Source: Nitrospira sp.
GTDB taxonomy: Bacteria > Nitrospirota > Nitrospiria > Nitrospirales > Nitrospiraceae
Assembly: GCA_018242665.1 (NCBI GenBank)
Contig: JAFEBL010000002.1
Coordinates: 1 to 64,000, forward strand
Length of the DNA stretch: 64,000 nt
Direction: 5' to 3'
Under the pieces are notes generated by a model that saw only the letters and a list, made by a program, of their open reading frames with translations, was not told the origin of the DNA and searched no databases. Made by a program: the position numbers and the translations under genes. Shown here one piece after another: positions 50,987 to 59,695 of the stretch. The first letter of the stretch is position 1. Each line of letters starts with the position of its first letter.

Positions 50987-51958
50987 CTACCCCAACACCT
51001 TGGTGACCCGGCAGGCGTGATTGCCTTTGAAGACCCCGGGTTGCCCGTGAAACTTTGGATCGCCCTCGACCAGACAGAGCATCGGATCGCCGGGATGTTG
51101 ATCGAGCATCAACACATCGCCGGGGCCGAAGTTCATCAGATCCTGCACGCTGATCCGTGCGGTGCCGAGTTGCACCGCGACGGCCACATCACATTCCTGC
51201 AACGAGTCCTTGAACCGGCTGCCCCAGCTGCTGTCCTGCTCCACGTTGTCGGCAAACAGGCCCGAGTACAGCTTTTCTTTGATCGGCTCCAGCATCGAGT
51301 ACGGATAGGCGATAAACATTTCGCGGGTGATGTCGCCGAGATGCACCTGCAGCGTCACAACGACAACGATTTCTGACGTCGTGACCACCATGGCGAACTG
51401 CGGGTTGCTTTCCGACCGCAAGTAACCGATCTTGACCGGCATCACCACTTGCCAGGCCTTTTCCAAATCGACAAGGGACTGCTGGACGAGCTTCTTGATC
51501 AGACGGAGCTGAATAGGCGTGAACTCGCGTCCTTCCGGCTTCACGTGCGTCTGGACCTTGCCACCGAAGAAGAAGTCCACGATCAGGTACACGAGCATCG
51601 CGTCCATGATGAAGAGCCCGTTCCCGCGCAACGGCTCCATCGCAAACAGGTTGAACGACGAGGGCACCGGCACCTTCTGAATGAAATCGCCGAACTTGAT
51701 GATCTGGGTCCCCATCACGCTGAATTCGATCTTTTCCCGCAGGAGACTTGTCCAGGAGATGGATTGTTGCCGCGTGAAGCGGTCGTTGATCATTTCCATC
51801 GTGGGCATGCGCCCGCGAATGATCCGCTCCTGGCTGGTGAGGCTGTAGGTTTTGACGCCGCCCGGATCTTCCTCCTCTTTTGGAGCCGTTTCGACCTCGC
51901 CGGACATGACGCCGCCCATCAAGGCGTCAATTTCTTCCTGGGAGAGTATCTTGTCCAT
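50987..51958 (-). CDS. fliM: Flagellar motor switch protein FliM
   Basis: FliM carries the CheY-phosphate binding site of the switch. The 323-residue protein opens with MDKILSQEEIDALMGGVMSGE, the EIDAL motif for CheY binding, then a CheC-like middle domain and a C-terminal SpoA domain (CDVAVAVQLGTARISVQDLMNFGPGDVLMLDQHPGDPMLCLVEGDPKFHGQPGVFKGNHACRV). Length is normal. A clear EIDAL motif means switching through CheY is retained here. Confidence 0.97.
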   Translation of the reverse strand: MDKILSQEEIDALMGGVMSGEVETAPKEEEDPGGVKTYSLTSQERIIRGRMPTMEMINDRFTRQQSISWTSLLREKIEFSVMGTQIIKFGDFIQKVPVPSSFNLFAMEPLRGNGLFIMDAMLVYLIVDFFFGGKVQTHVKPEGREFTPIQLRLIKKLVQQSLVDLEKAWQVVMPVKIGYLRSESNPQFAMVVTTSEIVVVVTLQVHLGDITREMFIAYPYSMLEPIKEKLYSGLFADNVEQDSSWGSRFKDSLQECDVAVAVQLGTARISVQDLMNFGPGDVLMLDQHPGDPMLCLVEGDPKFHGQPGVFKGNHACRVTKVLG

Positions 51959-51983
51959 AAGATCCTCGGCGCGGGCCGTTCAG

Positions 51984-52523
51984 CTACTGGATGACGAATT
52001 CCGTGAAGTAGGTCGATTTGACCGATTTTTTCGGCAGCAGGCCGTTGATGCGCTCCGTGATATCCTCCCGTAGCTTGTGTTTTCCTTGGGGGGAACGGGC
52101 CGTCGCCGAATCCAGACTGGTCAGGAGAACGAGGATGGCATCGCGAATCTGTGGCGTGCGGGCCTTGATCTGCTCGACCGTATTAGAATTGTCCGTTTCC
52201 ACTTTGAGCGTCACCTTGAGGTAGCGGATTTCTGGTGAATCCGCGAGATTCACGATGAAGGGGTCCAGGTCGGCAATGACGCTGGCATCTGCCGCCGCGC
52301 CATGTTCCCCGCCCTTCTCTTCCGGTGCCCCATGCCCTGCCGTCTTGTCCCCCGCGCCTTCGGCCTGTGGCTTTTCTGCGCTTGACCCGCCCATCATCTT
52401 GAACATCGCGAACGCGCCACCCAACGCCAGGACAAGGACTCCGGCGACGATGATGATCACCATCTTCATGGGCATACCTGCCGGTGCCGCTGCGGGCGCC
52501 TTTTCTTCTGCTGCATCTGACAT
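51984..52523 (-). CDS. fliL: Flagellar basal body protein FliL
   Basis: FliL is a single-pass inner-membrane protein that supports stator units. The 179-residue protein has an Ala-rich start, one membrane segment (MVIIIVAGVLVLALGGAFAMF), a Gly/Glu-rich linker and the periplasmic FliL domain (IADLDPFIVNLADSPEIRYLKVTLKVETDN, QIRDAILVLLTSLDSATARSPQGKHKLREDITERINGLL, VKSTYFTEFVIQ). AGGAGGTCC precedes the ATG. First gene of its operon, directly behind a sigma-54 element. Confidence 0.95.
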   Translation of the reverse strand: MSDAAEEKAPAAAPAGMPMKMVIIIVAGVLVLALGGAFAMFKMMGGSSAEKPQAEGAGDKTAGHGAPEEKGGEHGAAADASVIADLDPFIVNLADSPEIRYLKVTLKVETDNSNTVEQIKARTPQIRDAILVLLTSLDSATARSPQGKHKLREDITERINGLLPKKSVKSTYFTEFVIQ

Positions 52524-52565
52524 ACGGACCTCCTGCGGACAGTGATTGCCGGTGCAGGTCAGTTG

Positions 52566-52581
52566 TGCAATGCATATGCCA
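52566..52581 (-). promoter_or_regulatory. Sigma-54 promoter of the fliL-to-fliA operon
   Basis: On the minus strand TGGCATA-TGCA-TTGCA. The -24 TGG, the -12 TTGCA and the GG-N10-GC spacing agree with the consensus TGGCACG-N4-TTGCW. Transcription would begin near 52555, about 32 bases before the fliL ATG. Confidence 0.75.
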
Positions 52582-52814
52582 CGCGCCGGACGCGATCATC
52601 CGTCGGGAGTGCCTAGTCCGCGCGGAAGATCACGTGATAAGACAATGAGTTGAGTCCCGACGCTGCTGCGGAACTCGGGCGTTGAACGAAGGCCCCGCGC
52701 GCTTGTCACGCGGGTGACAGCGTGGTGAGGAGCATCGACAGTTTGTTGACGAGGGTGTGAAACGGAGAGAATCGACGCGAGCCGTGTCTCTAGGCAGAAA
52801 TTGCCGGGACGGGA

Positions 52815-52845
52815 TCCGGCGCGGCCGATGGGCGGCCGCGCCGGA
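52815..52845 (-). terminator. Strong GC-rich hairpin after flgE
   Basis: Perfect 13-pair inverted repeat: TCCGGCGCGGCCG and CGGCCGCGCCGGA with a 5-base loop (CCCAT on the minus strand), beginning 12 bases after the flgE stop codon. No clear T-run follows, so it may terminate with Rho help or only stabilise the upstream mRNA. It separates the fliK-flgD-flgE unit from fliL. Confidence 0.7.
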
Positions 52846-52856
52846 CCTCTCACCGG

Positions 52857-54080
52857 TTAGCGTTTCAGGTTCACGAGTTCCTGCAACATTTCATCGCTGG
52901 TCGTGATCGCCCGAGAATTGGCTTGAAACGCCCGTTGCGTGATGATCATGTCGACGAACTCTTTGCCGAGGTCCACGTTGGACTGTTCCACGGTTCCCGA
53001 GAGGACCCGGCCGAGGCCGTTGATCGTCGGCGCTCCGGCCAATGCGGCGCCGGACTGGACGGTCTCCAGGAAGTGATTGTCTCCGACATTCGCCAATCCA
53101 TCGGGATTGGTAAAGCGGCTCAAGACCACTTGCGCCAGGGCGCGGGTTTGTCCGTTTGTAAACTGCGCCATCACCTTGCCGTCCTTATCGACGCTGATGC
53201 GATCGAGTGTGCCGGAGGAATAGCCGTTTTGAGTCTGGCTTTGCACGCCGGAGGCGGCTCCGAATTGCGTGAGCGACGCCAGATTCACCGAGATGCTCTG
53301 TGGCGTCGTGGCGCCATTCGTCAGCGCGGCAGTGATGGTCTGTGTCCCGCCTGCCGTGAGGGCACCGCTCGCATTAAACGTCATATTGGTTTGCGCAGTG
53401 GCCGCGCCACCATCGATTTGGGAATAGACGCCCCAAGCATTTGCGGCGGTTTTCCGGAAATATAACTGCATCTGGTGTGTATTGCCGAGGGAATCATAAA
53501 AGGTCATCCCCGTGGAGAAATTATACGACGTGGTGTCGGTGGTGGCGAATGCCGCCGTTGGCGCGGTGCCATTTGCGTCTAGGTTTCCGAGGATGGTGGC
53601 GGTGGTGGTGGACTGCGGTGGGACGGCACTCGACGTCAACGTGATTCCGCCGATCGTGCTGGTGATATTGCCTATTGAATCGGCCTGGTATCCCTGCAAG
53701 AGTGCGCCGCTCGCATCGACCACCTGTCCTAAATTGTCGACCTTGAATTGCCCGTCTCTTGTATAAAACTTCGCGCCGGAAGCATTTCGCACCTGGTAAA
53801 AGCCGTTTCCGTCGATCGCTAGATCGAAGGTATTGCCGGTGGTGGTCATCGACCCCTGCGAAAAATTTCTCTGTACGTCGTTCATGTATACGCCGAGCCC
53901 GATCTGACTGCCTCCGGCGCCGCCTCCCATGCTGGACGAAATCAAATCCGAAAAGGTGGCCCGGCTCGATTTAAATCCCGCCGTCCCCACGTTGGCGATG
54001 TTATTGCCGATGACACCCATGGCGTTCCCGTATGAACTCAATCCGGTCACCGCGGTGAACATCGATGTCAAAATGCCCAT
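52857..54080 (-). CDS. flgE: Flagellar hook protein FlgE
   Basis: FlgE builds the hook. The 407-residue protein has the rod/hook N-domain MGILTSMFTAVTGLSSYGNAMGVIGNNIANVGTAGFKSSRATFSDLI and the C-domain GTVEQSNVDLGKEFVDMIITQRAFQANSRAITTSDEMLQELVNLKR. The central domain is Thr/Gly rich (STTTATILGNLDANGTAP). Length and both conserved ends are normal. ACAAGGAGGAC precedes the ATG. It follows flgD and ends at a strong hairpin. Confidence 0.96.
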   Translation of the reverse strand: MGILTSMFTAVTGLSSYGNAMGVIGNNIANVGTAGFKSSRATFSDLISSSMGGGAGGSQIGLGVYMNDVQRNFSQGSMTTTGNTFDLAIDGNGFYQVRNASGAKFYTRDGQFKVDNLGQVVDASGALLQGYQADSIGNITSTIGGITLTSSAVPPQSTTTATILGNLDANGTAPTAAFATTDTTSYNFSTGMTFYDSLGNTHQMQLYFRKTAANAWGVYSQIDGGAATAQTNMTFNASGALTAGGTQTITAALTNGATTPQSISVNLASLTQFGAASGVQSQTQNGYSSGTLDRISVDKDGKVMAQFTNGQTRALAQVVLSRFTNPDGLANVGDNHFLETVQSGAALAGAPTINGLGRVLSGTVEQSNVDLGKEFVDMIITQRAFQANSRAITTSDEMLQELVNLKR

Positions 54081-54150
54081 GTCTTCGTCCTCCTTGTTGC
54101 CGTGACGTCGCGCAACCGCCCGACGTCGTTACAAATCTGTGCGTACCCGG

Positions 54151-54447
54151 CTAGGCTGCCGCGGTTTTCTCGGTCTGGGTGGTCGTGGCGGCGGTGCCTT
54201 GAGCCGCCTCCTGAAGCGCTACACTCTTCTCCATCAATGTCACCATCTTGGACATTTGTTCTAACTGAGAGAACTGCGCCGTTTGTGCGATGAATGCGTC
54301 GTTCTCCAATGGTTTCAGAGGGTCTTGATTTTGAAGCTGCGTCATGAGCAACTTGAGAAAATCATCCTGTCCGAGCGTTTTCGATCCAGTAGTCGGAGTG
54401 GATGAATCCGTCGTCGGCGCCTGCGTAATCACTTTGCTGATATCCAT
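54151..54447 (-). CDS. flgD: Hook-capping protein FlgD (short form)
   Basis: FlgD caps the growing hook. The 98-residue protein has the conserved N-terminal element [50 protein letters not shown]. Then it ends in a Thr/Ala-rich tail. The C-terminal FLN/Tudor-like domains of typical FlgD (~220 residues) are absent. No frameshift remnant is visible in the 70 bases before flgE, so this seems a naturally short form, not a broken gene. Confidence 0.88.
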   Translation of the reverse strand: MDISKVITQAPTTDSSTPTTGSKTLGQDDFLKLLMTQLQNQDPLKPLENDAFIAQTAQFSQLEQMSKMVTLMEKSVALQEAAQGTAATTTQTEKTAAA

Positions 54448-54461
54448 AAAGTCCTCCCACG

Positions 54462-56033
54462 TTACGCAAAAAAACTCACACGTTCATTGGATCCGGCCGT
54501 TCGCTCCCCCCTCGCCCCGCGTTCCTCCTCTCGCGACGCAGTCTGGGACAGCGTCGGATTCGAAGGACGCCCTTGCTGTTGCGGCTGTTGTTGGAACATC
54601 CACGCGTTGTCTCCCCGCCCTTGCTGCTGATCCACCGTCACCCGCAACATGCCCATCTCCAGTCCGGTCGTGCGCAGGGAAGATTCAAGTGATTGCCCCT
54701 GTTGCAGCAGCCCCTGGCCCAATTCACCATGCTCCGTCCTGATGTGGGCATGCACTGTCTGATCGTTCATCATGATCCGGACACGTAAAGGCCCCATGTC
54801 CAACGGATCGAGGTCCAGGGTCACACTCTGGGTGAACGGCGTGGTCCCGTGAAATTCTCCCGGTCGTTCGGCCTCCAATGCACGTGAGAGGGCCGGCGAT
54901 GCCCCGCCGTCGTGGCCGCCTGCGGCGCCCTCGTTCACAGAAGTCGTCGCTGCGCCAAGGCCGTTCATGCGATCCAGAAACAGTGTCCGGTTGTTGCCAT
55001 CGCCGGCGGGAAGGATGTTCGCGGGCGAGCGATTCGGTTCGCCGGAGGAATCCGAAAATTGTCCGGAGTCCCGTGCAAGGTGTTGCCCTGCGGCGTCGGC
55101 GCCCTGCGCGCCACTCATGACTTGTCGCTGCGAAAGGGCATCGATCACCGTGGATCGATCGGCATTGTCCAATGCGATCGGTTGTGCAATTGGCATTTCA
55201 CGTTTCATCATCGTCATCGCGGCCACGGCAGACGTCACCTTGTCCGGATCGGTCTTCTCATTGGCGGCAGGTTCTGCGGCCTGTGTCGTTTGCATATCCG
55301 GTGCAACAGGCGGGTTGACGTCTGAGGCGGCAACCGCAGACTCGGACGGCACGGTGTCGGCTTTGGGGTGTTCGACGTGTTGCTGCTCTCCAGTCGGAAC
55401 AGTGGTCGTTGCGGAGACGGGAACAGCAACCGACTGCGCGCCTGTCGGCATTGGTGTGCTCGTCGTCGAAGCAGCCGTCGCGCTGATGGCCATCCCCGCG
55501 TCGCCGGCGCTCGCCTTGGTTGTGCTCGTCTCCTGAGTCGCGGACTCACCGGGCTCGGTGTTGGTCTCCCCCTGAGTCGGCATAGGAGCAACGACGGCCG
55601 GAGCATTCATGGCGATCACCATGGCATCCTGCACCGGCGTGGAGTCATCCTTGGCATGGTTGTTGGGCTCCTGTCGGTCGTCGGCTGACTCTTCCTGCGC
55701 CTGCTCGTCCTTAGAGCCTCCTGTCGCCTGCTGTGTCGTCGTGTGCTGATCCTGCGGCGCCGCATCCCTGGACCGTTCAGGTCGTGGTGTCGTCGATTCC
55801 TGTGGGACGTGACGCGGAGAACGCGGCTGAACGGCGACCTTGAATTCCGTGTGCTTTGATGGCGACTCGTTTCTGGAAGCCGTCTGACGCGCTTCTGCCT
55901 TACCCAGCATGGATTCAAACTCATGCGATGGGCTCGAGGGTCTGGCGATCTGCTGACGATCACGAGCCTCGAGAATGGAAGATGGAGCTGAAGCCGGAAC
56001 TCCTCCGAAGAGCGGTTGTATGTCCGTTGCCAT
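54462..56033 (-). CDS. fliK: Hook-length control protein FliK
   Basis: FliK is a secreted ruler that senses hook length and signals FlhB to switch substrate. The 523-residue protein is long, with a low-complexity Thr/Ser/Gln/Glu-rich middle and a conserved C-terminal Flg_hook domain near 395-465: [68 protein letters not shown]. It ends in a Gln-rich stretch. First gene of the fliK-flgD-flgE unit, after a sigma-54 element. Confidence 0.9.
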   Translation of the reverse strand: MATDIQPLFGGVPASAPSSILEARDRQQIARPSSPSHEFESMLGKAEARQTASRNESPSKHTEFKVAVQPRSPRHVPQESTTPRPERSRDAAPQDQHTTTQQATGGSKDEQAQEESADDRQEPNNHAKDDSTPVQDAMVIAMNAPAVVAPMPTQGETNTEPGESATQETSTTKASAGDAGMAISATAASTTSTPMPTGAQSVAVPVSATTTVPTGEQQHVEHPKADTVPSESAVAASDVNPPVAPDMQTTQAAEPAANEKTDPDKVTSAVAAMTMMKREMPIAQPIALDNADRSTVIDALSQRQVMSGAQGADAAGQHLARDSGQFSDSSGEPNRSPANILPAGDGNNRTLFLDRMNGLGAATTSVNEGAAGGHDGGASPALSRALEAERPGEFHGTTPFTQSVTLDLDPLDMGPLRVRIMMNDQTVHAHIRTEHGELGQGLLQQGQSLESSLRTTGLEMGMLRVTVDQQQGRGDNAWMFQQQPQQQGRPSNPTLSQTASREEERGARGERTAGSNERVSFFA

Positions 56034-56080
56034 AACCAGTCCTGTTGAGATGAAGTCTGTGCGTTGTCATGGGGCAGTAT

Positions 56081-56096
56081 TACAAAGGCCGTGCCA
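56081..56096 (-). promoter_or_regulatory. Sigma-54-like promoter of fliK-flgD-flgE
   Basis: On the minus strand TGGCACG-GCCT-TTGTA. The -24 block is a perfect match to the consensus and the spacing is right; the -12 block has T instead of the usual C (GT for GC). Transcription would begin near 56070, 37 bases before the ATG. The -12 change makes this less certain than the flgB, flgF and fliL sites. Confidence 0.55.
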
Positions 56097-56234
56097 TGAC
56101 CAAATTCGCGAGAATTCGCCTCTGGTGAGGAGATTTGCGTTACACGGATGAACTGGATGGTGAGGATGCGGAAGTTTCTGCAGGACGGCTCGGCAAAAGT
56201 TGCCGAAAGAGACTTACGAGGTCGTTGGATACAA

Positions 56235-56915
56235 CTATGGGGTCGTCAACAGCTGTTCAGTCAGGCGGGCGGCGCGCTCAGGCTTCACTTCGGCGAGAAT
56301 GGCACCGGCGGATTTTCCTTTCAACAGTCGCAAGACCTCCAGCGCTTTGCGCTCGGGCATACGTTCGAGACGGGCTGCGGCCTCTTCAGGGGGCATCGTT
56401 TCATAGATCTTCGCGAGTTGCACCTGGTTCAAATTCGTGGCCGGTGCCGTCTTCGCCGACGGCTTGGCCTTGTCCGGTTCATTGCCTGCTTTGGCCTGCG
56501 CGGCCTGCCGCCGTTTTTTCTCGGCTTCAACCGCCTGCTCGTGGCGGCTGACGATTTGTTCCAACTCGGCCTTGAGTTCCAACACATGCGTCTCTGATCC
56601 GCGAAGGGTCGCTTCGCGCTTGTCCAACATTCGCTTCCGCTGTTCCAGCAACTCAAACATTTCCCGAGGGGCGCTCAGCGCCGGACCTTGGACCTCTTTC
56701 TTCGCGTCGGTCTTTCCGGAATCACTGTTTACTGCGTCCGATTTCGAGTCCTCGGCTTTTGGTTTATCCGTGTGTCCTGCCGCGGTCTGTGCCGCAGGGG
56801 CCGGTTTCGCCTCCTCTGCCGGCGCCGAGTTCAACGTCGCCGCCACCAACAGCAGCGTGGCCGTTGAGATGCGAACGGACACCACAATTGCTCTTGTTCC
56901 ATCGATCGCCCTCAT
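56235..56915 (-). CDS. MotE-like protein with signal segment, coiled coil and MgtE-N/FliG-like C-domain
   Basis: A 226-residue protein starting MRAIDGTRAIVVSVRISTATLLLVAATLNSAPA, an N-terminal hydrophobic segment (signal anchor or signal peptide). A Lys/Ala-rich linker follows, then a long coiled coil (EMFELLEQRKRMLDKREATLRGSETHVLELKAELEQIVSRHEQ). The C-terminal helical domain LAKIYETMPPEEAAARLERMPERKALEVLRLLKGKSAGAILAEVKPERAARLTEQLL resembles the MgtE-N/MotE fold that is also related to FliG. In Gram-negative bacteria MotE-type proteins act as periplasmic chaperones for motor parts. The start overlaps the fliJ stop by ATGA. Exact role uncertain. Confidence 0.75.
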   Translation of the reverse strand: MRAIDGTRAIVVSVRISTATLLLVAATLNSAPAEEAKPAPAAQTAAGHTDKPKAEDSKSDAVNSDSGKTDAKKEVQGPALSAPREMFELLEQRKRMLDKREATLRGSETHVLELKAELEQIVSRHEQAVEAEKKRRQAAQAKAGNEPDKAKPSAKTAPATNLNQVQLAKIYETMPPEEAAARLERMPERKALEVLRLLKGKSAGAILAEVKPERAARLTEQLLTTP

Positions 56916-57352
56916 GCCCGCTCCCCCTTTTGCAGTGGGCTTCGCCGCCACGCGCGTTCATCCAGCAACTGCTGATCCTGCCGTTCGCGGCGGCGTCGCA
57001 CCTCCTCGGCCGCACGCGCGTCGAGCAAGTCCAACTTTTTGCGGTACTGCATGGCCTCAAGGAGCTCGCCCCGTTTTTGCTCCATGTGCGTTTGTTGGGT
57101 GGCGAGGGTTTGTTCCAAACGTTTTTGCGCCGCAAGCGCCTGCTCCATGGCGTCGAGATGTCCGGACACCTGGTCGACGGTACCGCCTTCCGTCACACGC
57201 GCAAGGTAGCGATCGGCGTCTGATCTGGCGAGGGTTTCCAGGTGAGTCATTCGATCCACCGTCTGCTGGAGCGCGCGGCCGAATTCCGCCAACTCCAACT
57301 TCGCAACCTCTTCCAACTGTATGGCATAGAGACGAAGCACCGTCAGGTTCAT
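56912..57352 (-). CDS. fliJ: Flagellar export chaperone/stalk FliJ
   Basis: FliJ is an antiparallel coiled coil that links the FliI hexamer to FlhA, similar to the gamma stalk of ATP synthase. The 146-residue protein is almost all charged heptad helices: LRLYAIQLEEVAKLELAEFGRALQQTVDRMTHLETL, MEQALAAQKRLEQTLATQQTHMEQKRGELLEAMQYRKKLDLLDARAAEEVRRRRERQDQQLLDERAWRR, typical for FliJ. The start overlaps the fliI stop (ATGA). Downstream of fliI as usual. Confidence 0.9.
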   Translation of the reverse strand: MNLTVLRLYAIQLEEVAKLELAEFGRALQQTVDRMTHLETLARSDADRYLARVTEGGTVDQVSGHLDAMEQALAAQKRLEQTLATQQTHMEQKRGELLEAMQYRKKLDLLDARAAEEVRRRRERQDQQLLDERAWRRSPLQKGERA

Positions 57353-58662
57353 TGAATGGCCCCTGCCAGGCTCAGCAATTCATCGATCGATTGCGACAGA
57401 CCGAATGCCTGCTTGGTTTCTTGCCGCAGGAACGCCGTGATCCCGTCATGCGCCGACACCGCCTTGTCGAGTTCTTTACTGGTCCCGGGTTTGTACGCGC
57501 CCAACGTGATCAAGTCTTCCGACCGCCGATACAACGCCGTCCGTTCAAGGACCAGTCTGGCCGCGGCATAGTGAGCCGGCGTGACGATGTCACGCATCAC
57601 CCGGCTGGTACTCTGTAAAATGTCGATCGCCGGGAAATGGTTGCGGGCCGCCAATTCTCGCGACAGCACGATATGCCCATCGAGAATCGAGCGGACGGCA
57701 TCGGCCACCGGATCGTTGAGATCATCGCCATCAACGAGTACCGTGTAGAGGCCCGTGATGCTGCCCCCGCTTTGCGCCGGCCCCACGCGTTCCAGCAATT
57801 TCGGCAGCACGGCGAAGACGGAAGGCGTGTACCCTTTGGTCGTGGGAGGCTCTCCAATAGCCAAGCCCACTTCTCGCTGGCTATAGGCCAATCGCGAGAG
57901 CGAGTCCATCATCAGGAGCACATGTTTGCCGCAGTCACGAAAATATTCAGCGATGGCGGTGGCGACCAGGGCCCCTCGAATACGCACCAGCGGCGGTTGA
58001 TCCGACGTGGCCACGACGACAATGGAACGCGCCCGGGCTTCCGGAGTCAGATCGCGCTCGAGGAATTCCTTCACTTCACGTCCGCGTTCGCCGATCAGCG
58101 CGATGACCCGCACATCGGCCTGCGTGTAGCGGCTGATCATGCCCAACAACACGCTTTTCCCGACTCCCGAGCCGGCAAACACCCCGATCTTTTGTCCCTG
58201 CCCGCAGGTCAACAGCGCATTGATGGCCCTGATGCCCAGATCCACCGGTTGGGTGATGCGGGCGCGGTGCAACGGATTCAACGGCACGGCGTATAAGGGA
58301 ACCCGCACATCACTCCGGACCGGCGGTTGGCCGTCCAGCGGGTGCCCGAGGCCGTCGAAGATCCGCCCTAACATGTGCGGACCGACCGGGACAGAGGCAA
58401 CATGGCCCTTCATGACGACACGGCTGCCGGGACCGATGCCCTGCATTTCTCCAAGCGGCATCAACAATACACGGTCTTCGCGAAAGCCCACGACCTCGGC
58501 CATGACGGCTCCGTGGCCGCCTTCTCTGGTGATCTCGCAGATTTCTCCCACAGAGGTAAAGGGCCCCGAGGCTTCTATGACAATGCCGACCGCCTGCGCC
58601 ACCCGGCCCGTCACCGACAGCGGTTCGATATGTTCCAATCGTTCGCTAAGCTTCACCGGCAT
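57349..58662 (-). CDS. fliI: Flagellar export ATPase FliI
   Basis: FliI is the F1-like ATPase that unfolds cargo at the export gate. The 437-residue protein has the Walker A GSGVGKS at 164-170 (GVFAGSGVGKSVLLGMI), IALIGERGREVKEFLERDL, the Walker B stretch HVLLMMDSLSRLAYSQREVGLAIGEPPTTKGYTPSVFAVLPKLLERVG and the C-terminal helical cap. Length is typical. It overlaps the FliH-fusion gene upstream by 17 bases and fliJ downstream by 4, so the three are tightly coupled. Confidence 0.97.
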   Translation of the reverse strand: MPVKLSERLEHIEPLSVTGRVAQAVGIVIEASGPFTSVGEICEITREGGHGAVMAEVVGFREDRVLLMPLGEMQGIGPGSRVVMKGHVASVPVGPHMLGRIFDGLGHPLDGQPPVRSDVRVPLYAVPLNPLHRARITQPVDLGIRAINALLTCGQGQKIGVFAGSGVGKSVLLGMISRYTQADVRVIALIGERGREVKEFLERDLTPEARARSIVVVATSDQPPLVRIRGALVATAIAEYFRDCGKHVLLMMDSLSRLAYSQREVGLAIGEPPTTKGYTPSVFAVLPKLLERVGPAQSGGSITGLYTVLVDGDDLNDPVADAVRSILDGHIVLSRELAARNHFPAIDILQSTSRVMRDIVTPAHYAAARLVLERTALYRRSEDLITLGAYKPGTSKELDKAVSAHDGITAFLRQETKQAFGLSQSIDELLSLAGAIQ

Positions 58663-59695
58663 CCCGTCCCCTTAAGGCCTCCCCCAAGCGCAACAGTTGC
58701 GTATCCAATGTCGCATCAATCAACAGGCTTTGAGCCTGAACCAGGCATCCGCCTGGACTGATGGAAGGATCCGTCTCGAATTTCAAGGTCAGCAAGCCGT
58801 GAGGCGTTTGGCTCAAGCCGGCGCGGGCCGACTCCAATGCCGGCACGTCCGACGGATGGATGCGAACACGGACCAGGCCGCTTTCGTGGAGATGCCCCAA
58901 TGCCCCCTTCACCTGGGTCACAATGAGGTCACGCTTCTCCGTGACGATGTCACGGAGTACCTTTTGGGCAATCATGAAGGACAGAGAGGCGACCTCTTCC
59001 TCGACCGTCTCATGCAGACACTGCCACACCTCTTCAAACCTGGCGGCCAGTGAGGCCACCAGCGCCTGCTCTCGCTGCCGTGCCGCGGCCACACGCTCGG
59101 TAGCCCGCTTGTCCCCTTCCGCCAATCCTCGTTCATATTCGCTATGGTCATCGACTCCAAACGGGCGATTCCCGCGACTGAAATCCGCCAGCGGAATCGT
59201 GCGCAATTGGATGTTGCCGGAACGAATCAACGTGCGGGTGAGAACCGTGTTCTCCTGCCTGAGGCGGTAGAGCTCGAGCAGCCGCGAGACTGTCACCCTG
59301 ACCAGTTCAGCTTGGAACGGTTTCGTCAGAAAGTCTGCGGCTCCCGACTTCATCGCTCGCACGGCCAGCTCGATATTGCCGTGGCCTGTCATCACGATCC
59401 CCATGAGGCGGTTATCGACATCCAGTGCTTGCTGCAAGAAGGCGATGCCGTCGGCGCCGCCCAGTTGGACATCGACGATCACCACCGCCACGGTGCGGGT
59501 GCGGACGTGGATCATCGCCTCTTCGACGGAGCCGGCTGTGAGGATCGGATGGCCGGTGATCTGTAGCATCTCCGCGAGCAACAGGCAGATCGACGGTTCA
59601 TCGTCAATGATCAGCACCGCTCGAGGCGACAGTTCTTTGTCCGAATCCACCGGGGAGGCCACCGGCGTCCCCGAGCCTACGGCCGCGCCGCCCAT
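58646..59695 (-). CDS. Receiver domain fused to FliH (export ATPase regulator)
   Basis: A 349-residue fusion. Residues ~26-130 are a complete CheY-type receiver: acidic pair Asp31-Asp32 (VLIIDDEPS), phospho-acceptor Asp75 (VVIVDVQLGGADG), Thr103 (GIVMTGHG) and Lys125 (FLTKPF), all expected residues present. Residues ~185-345 are FliH: a charged coiled coil (SEYERGLAEGDKRATERVAAARQREQ), VEEEVASLSFMIAQKVLRDIV, ESGLVRVRIHPSDVPAL, and the family end DPSISPGGCLVQAQSLLIDATLDTQLLRLGEAL. The position between fliG and fliI is exactly that of fliH; no other fliH is seen. FliH ties FliI to FliN and the C ring and inhibits its ATPase. Fused here, phosphorylation could regulate export (inference). Confidence 0.93.
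   Translation of the reverse strand: MGGAAVGSGTPVASPVDSDKELSPRAVLIIDDEPSICLLLAEMLQITGHPILTAGSVEEAMIHVRTRTVAVVIVDVQLGGADGIAFLQQALDVDNRLMGIVMTGHGNIELAVRAMKSGAADFLTKPFQAELVRVTVSRLLELYRLRQENTVLTRTLIRSGNIQLRTIPLADFSRGNRPFGVDDHSEYERGLAEGDKRATERVAAARQREQALVASLAARFEEVWQCLHETVEEEVASLSFMIAQKVLRDIVTEKRDLIVTQVKGALGHLHESGLVRVRIHPSDVPALESARAGLSQTPHGLLTLKFETDPSISPGGCLVQAQSLLIDATLDTQLLRLGEALRGRDAGEA

Larger units (their letters stand above)
52524..52856. other. 333-base intergenic region between flgE and fliL
   Basis: It contains the flgE-side hairpin (52815-52845) and the sigma-54 promoter of fliL (52566-52581). The remaining ~230 bases show no credible gene in any frame and no tRNA-like fold that I can see. 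It is the natural place for enhancer sites of a FlrC-type activator, though I see no clear dyad. Confidence 0.6.

Noticed and set aside
54151-54447. flgD read as a truncated pseudogene
   Set aside because: The 70 bases to flgE contain no remnant FLN-like coding sequence, ribosome sites are good on both sides, and the protein keeps its complete N-terminal element.
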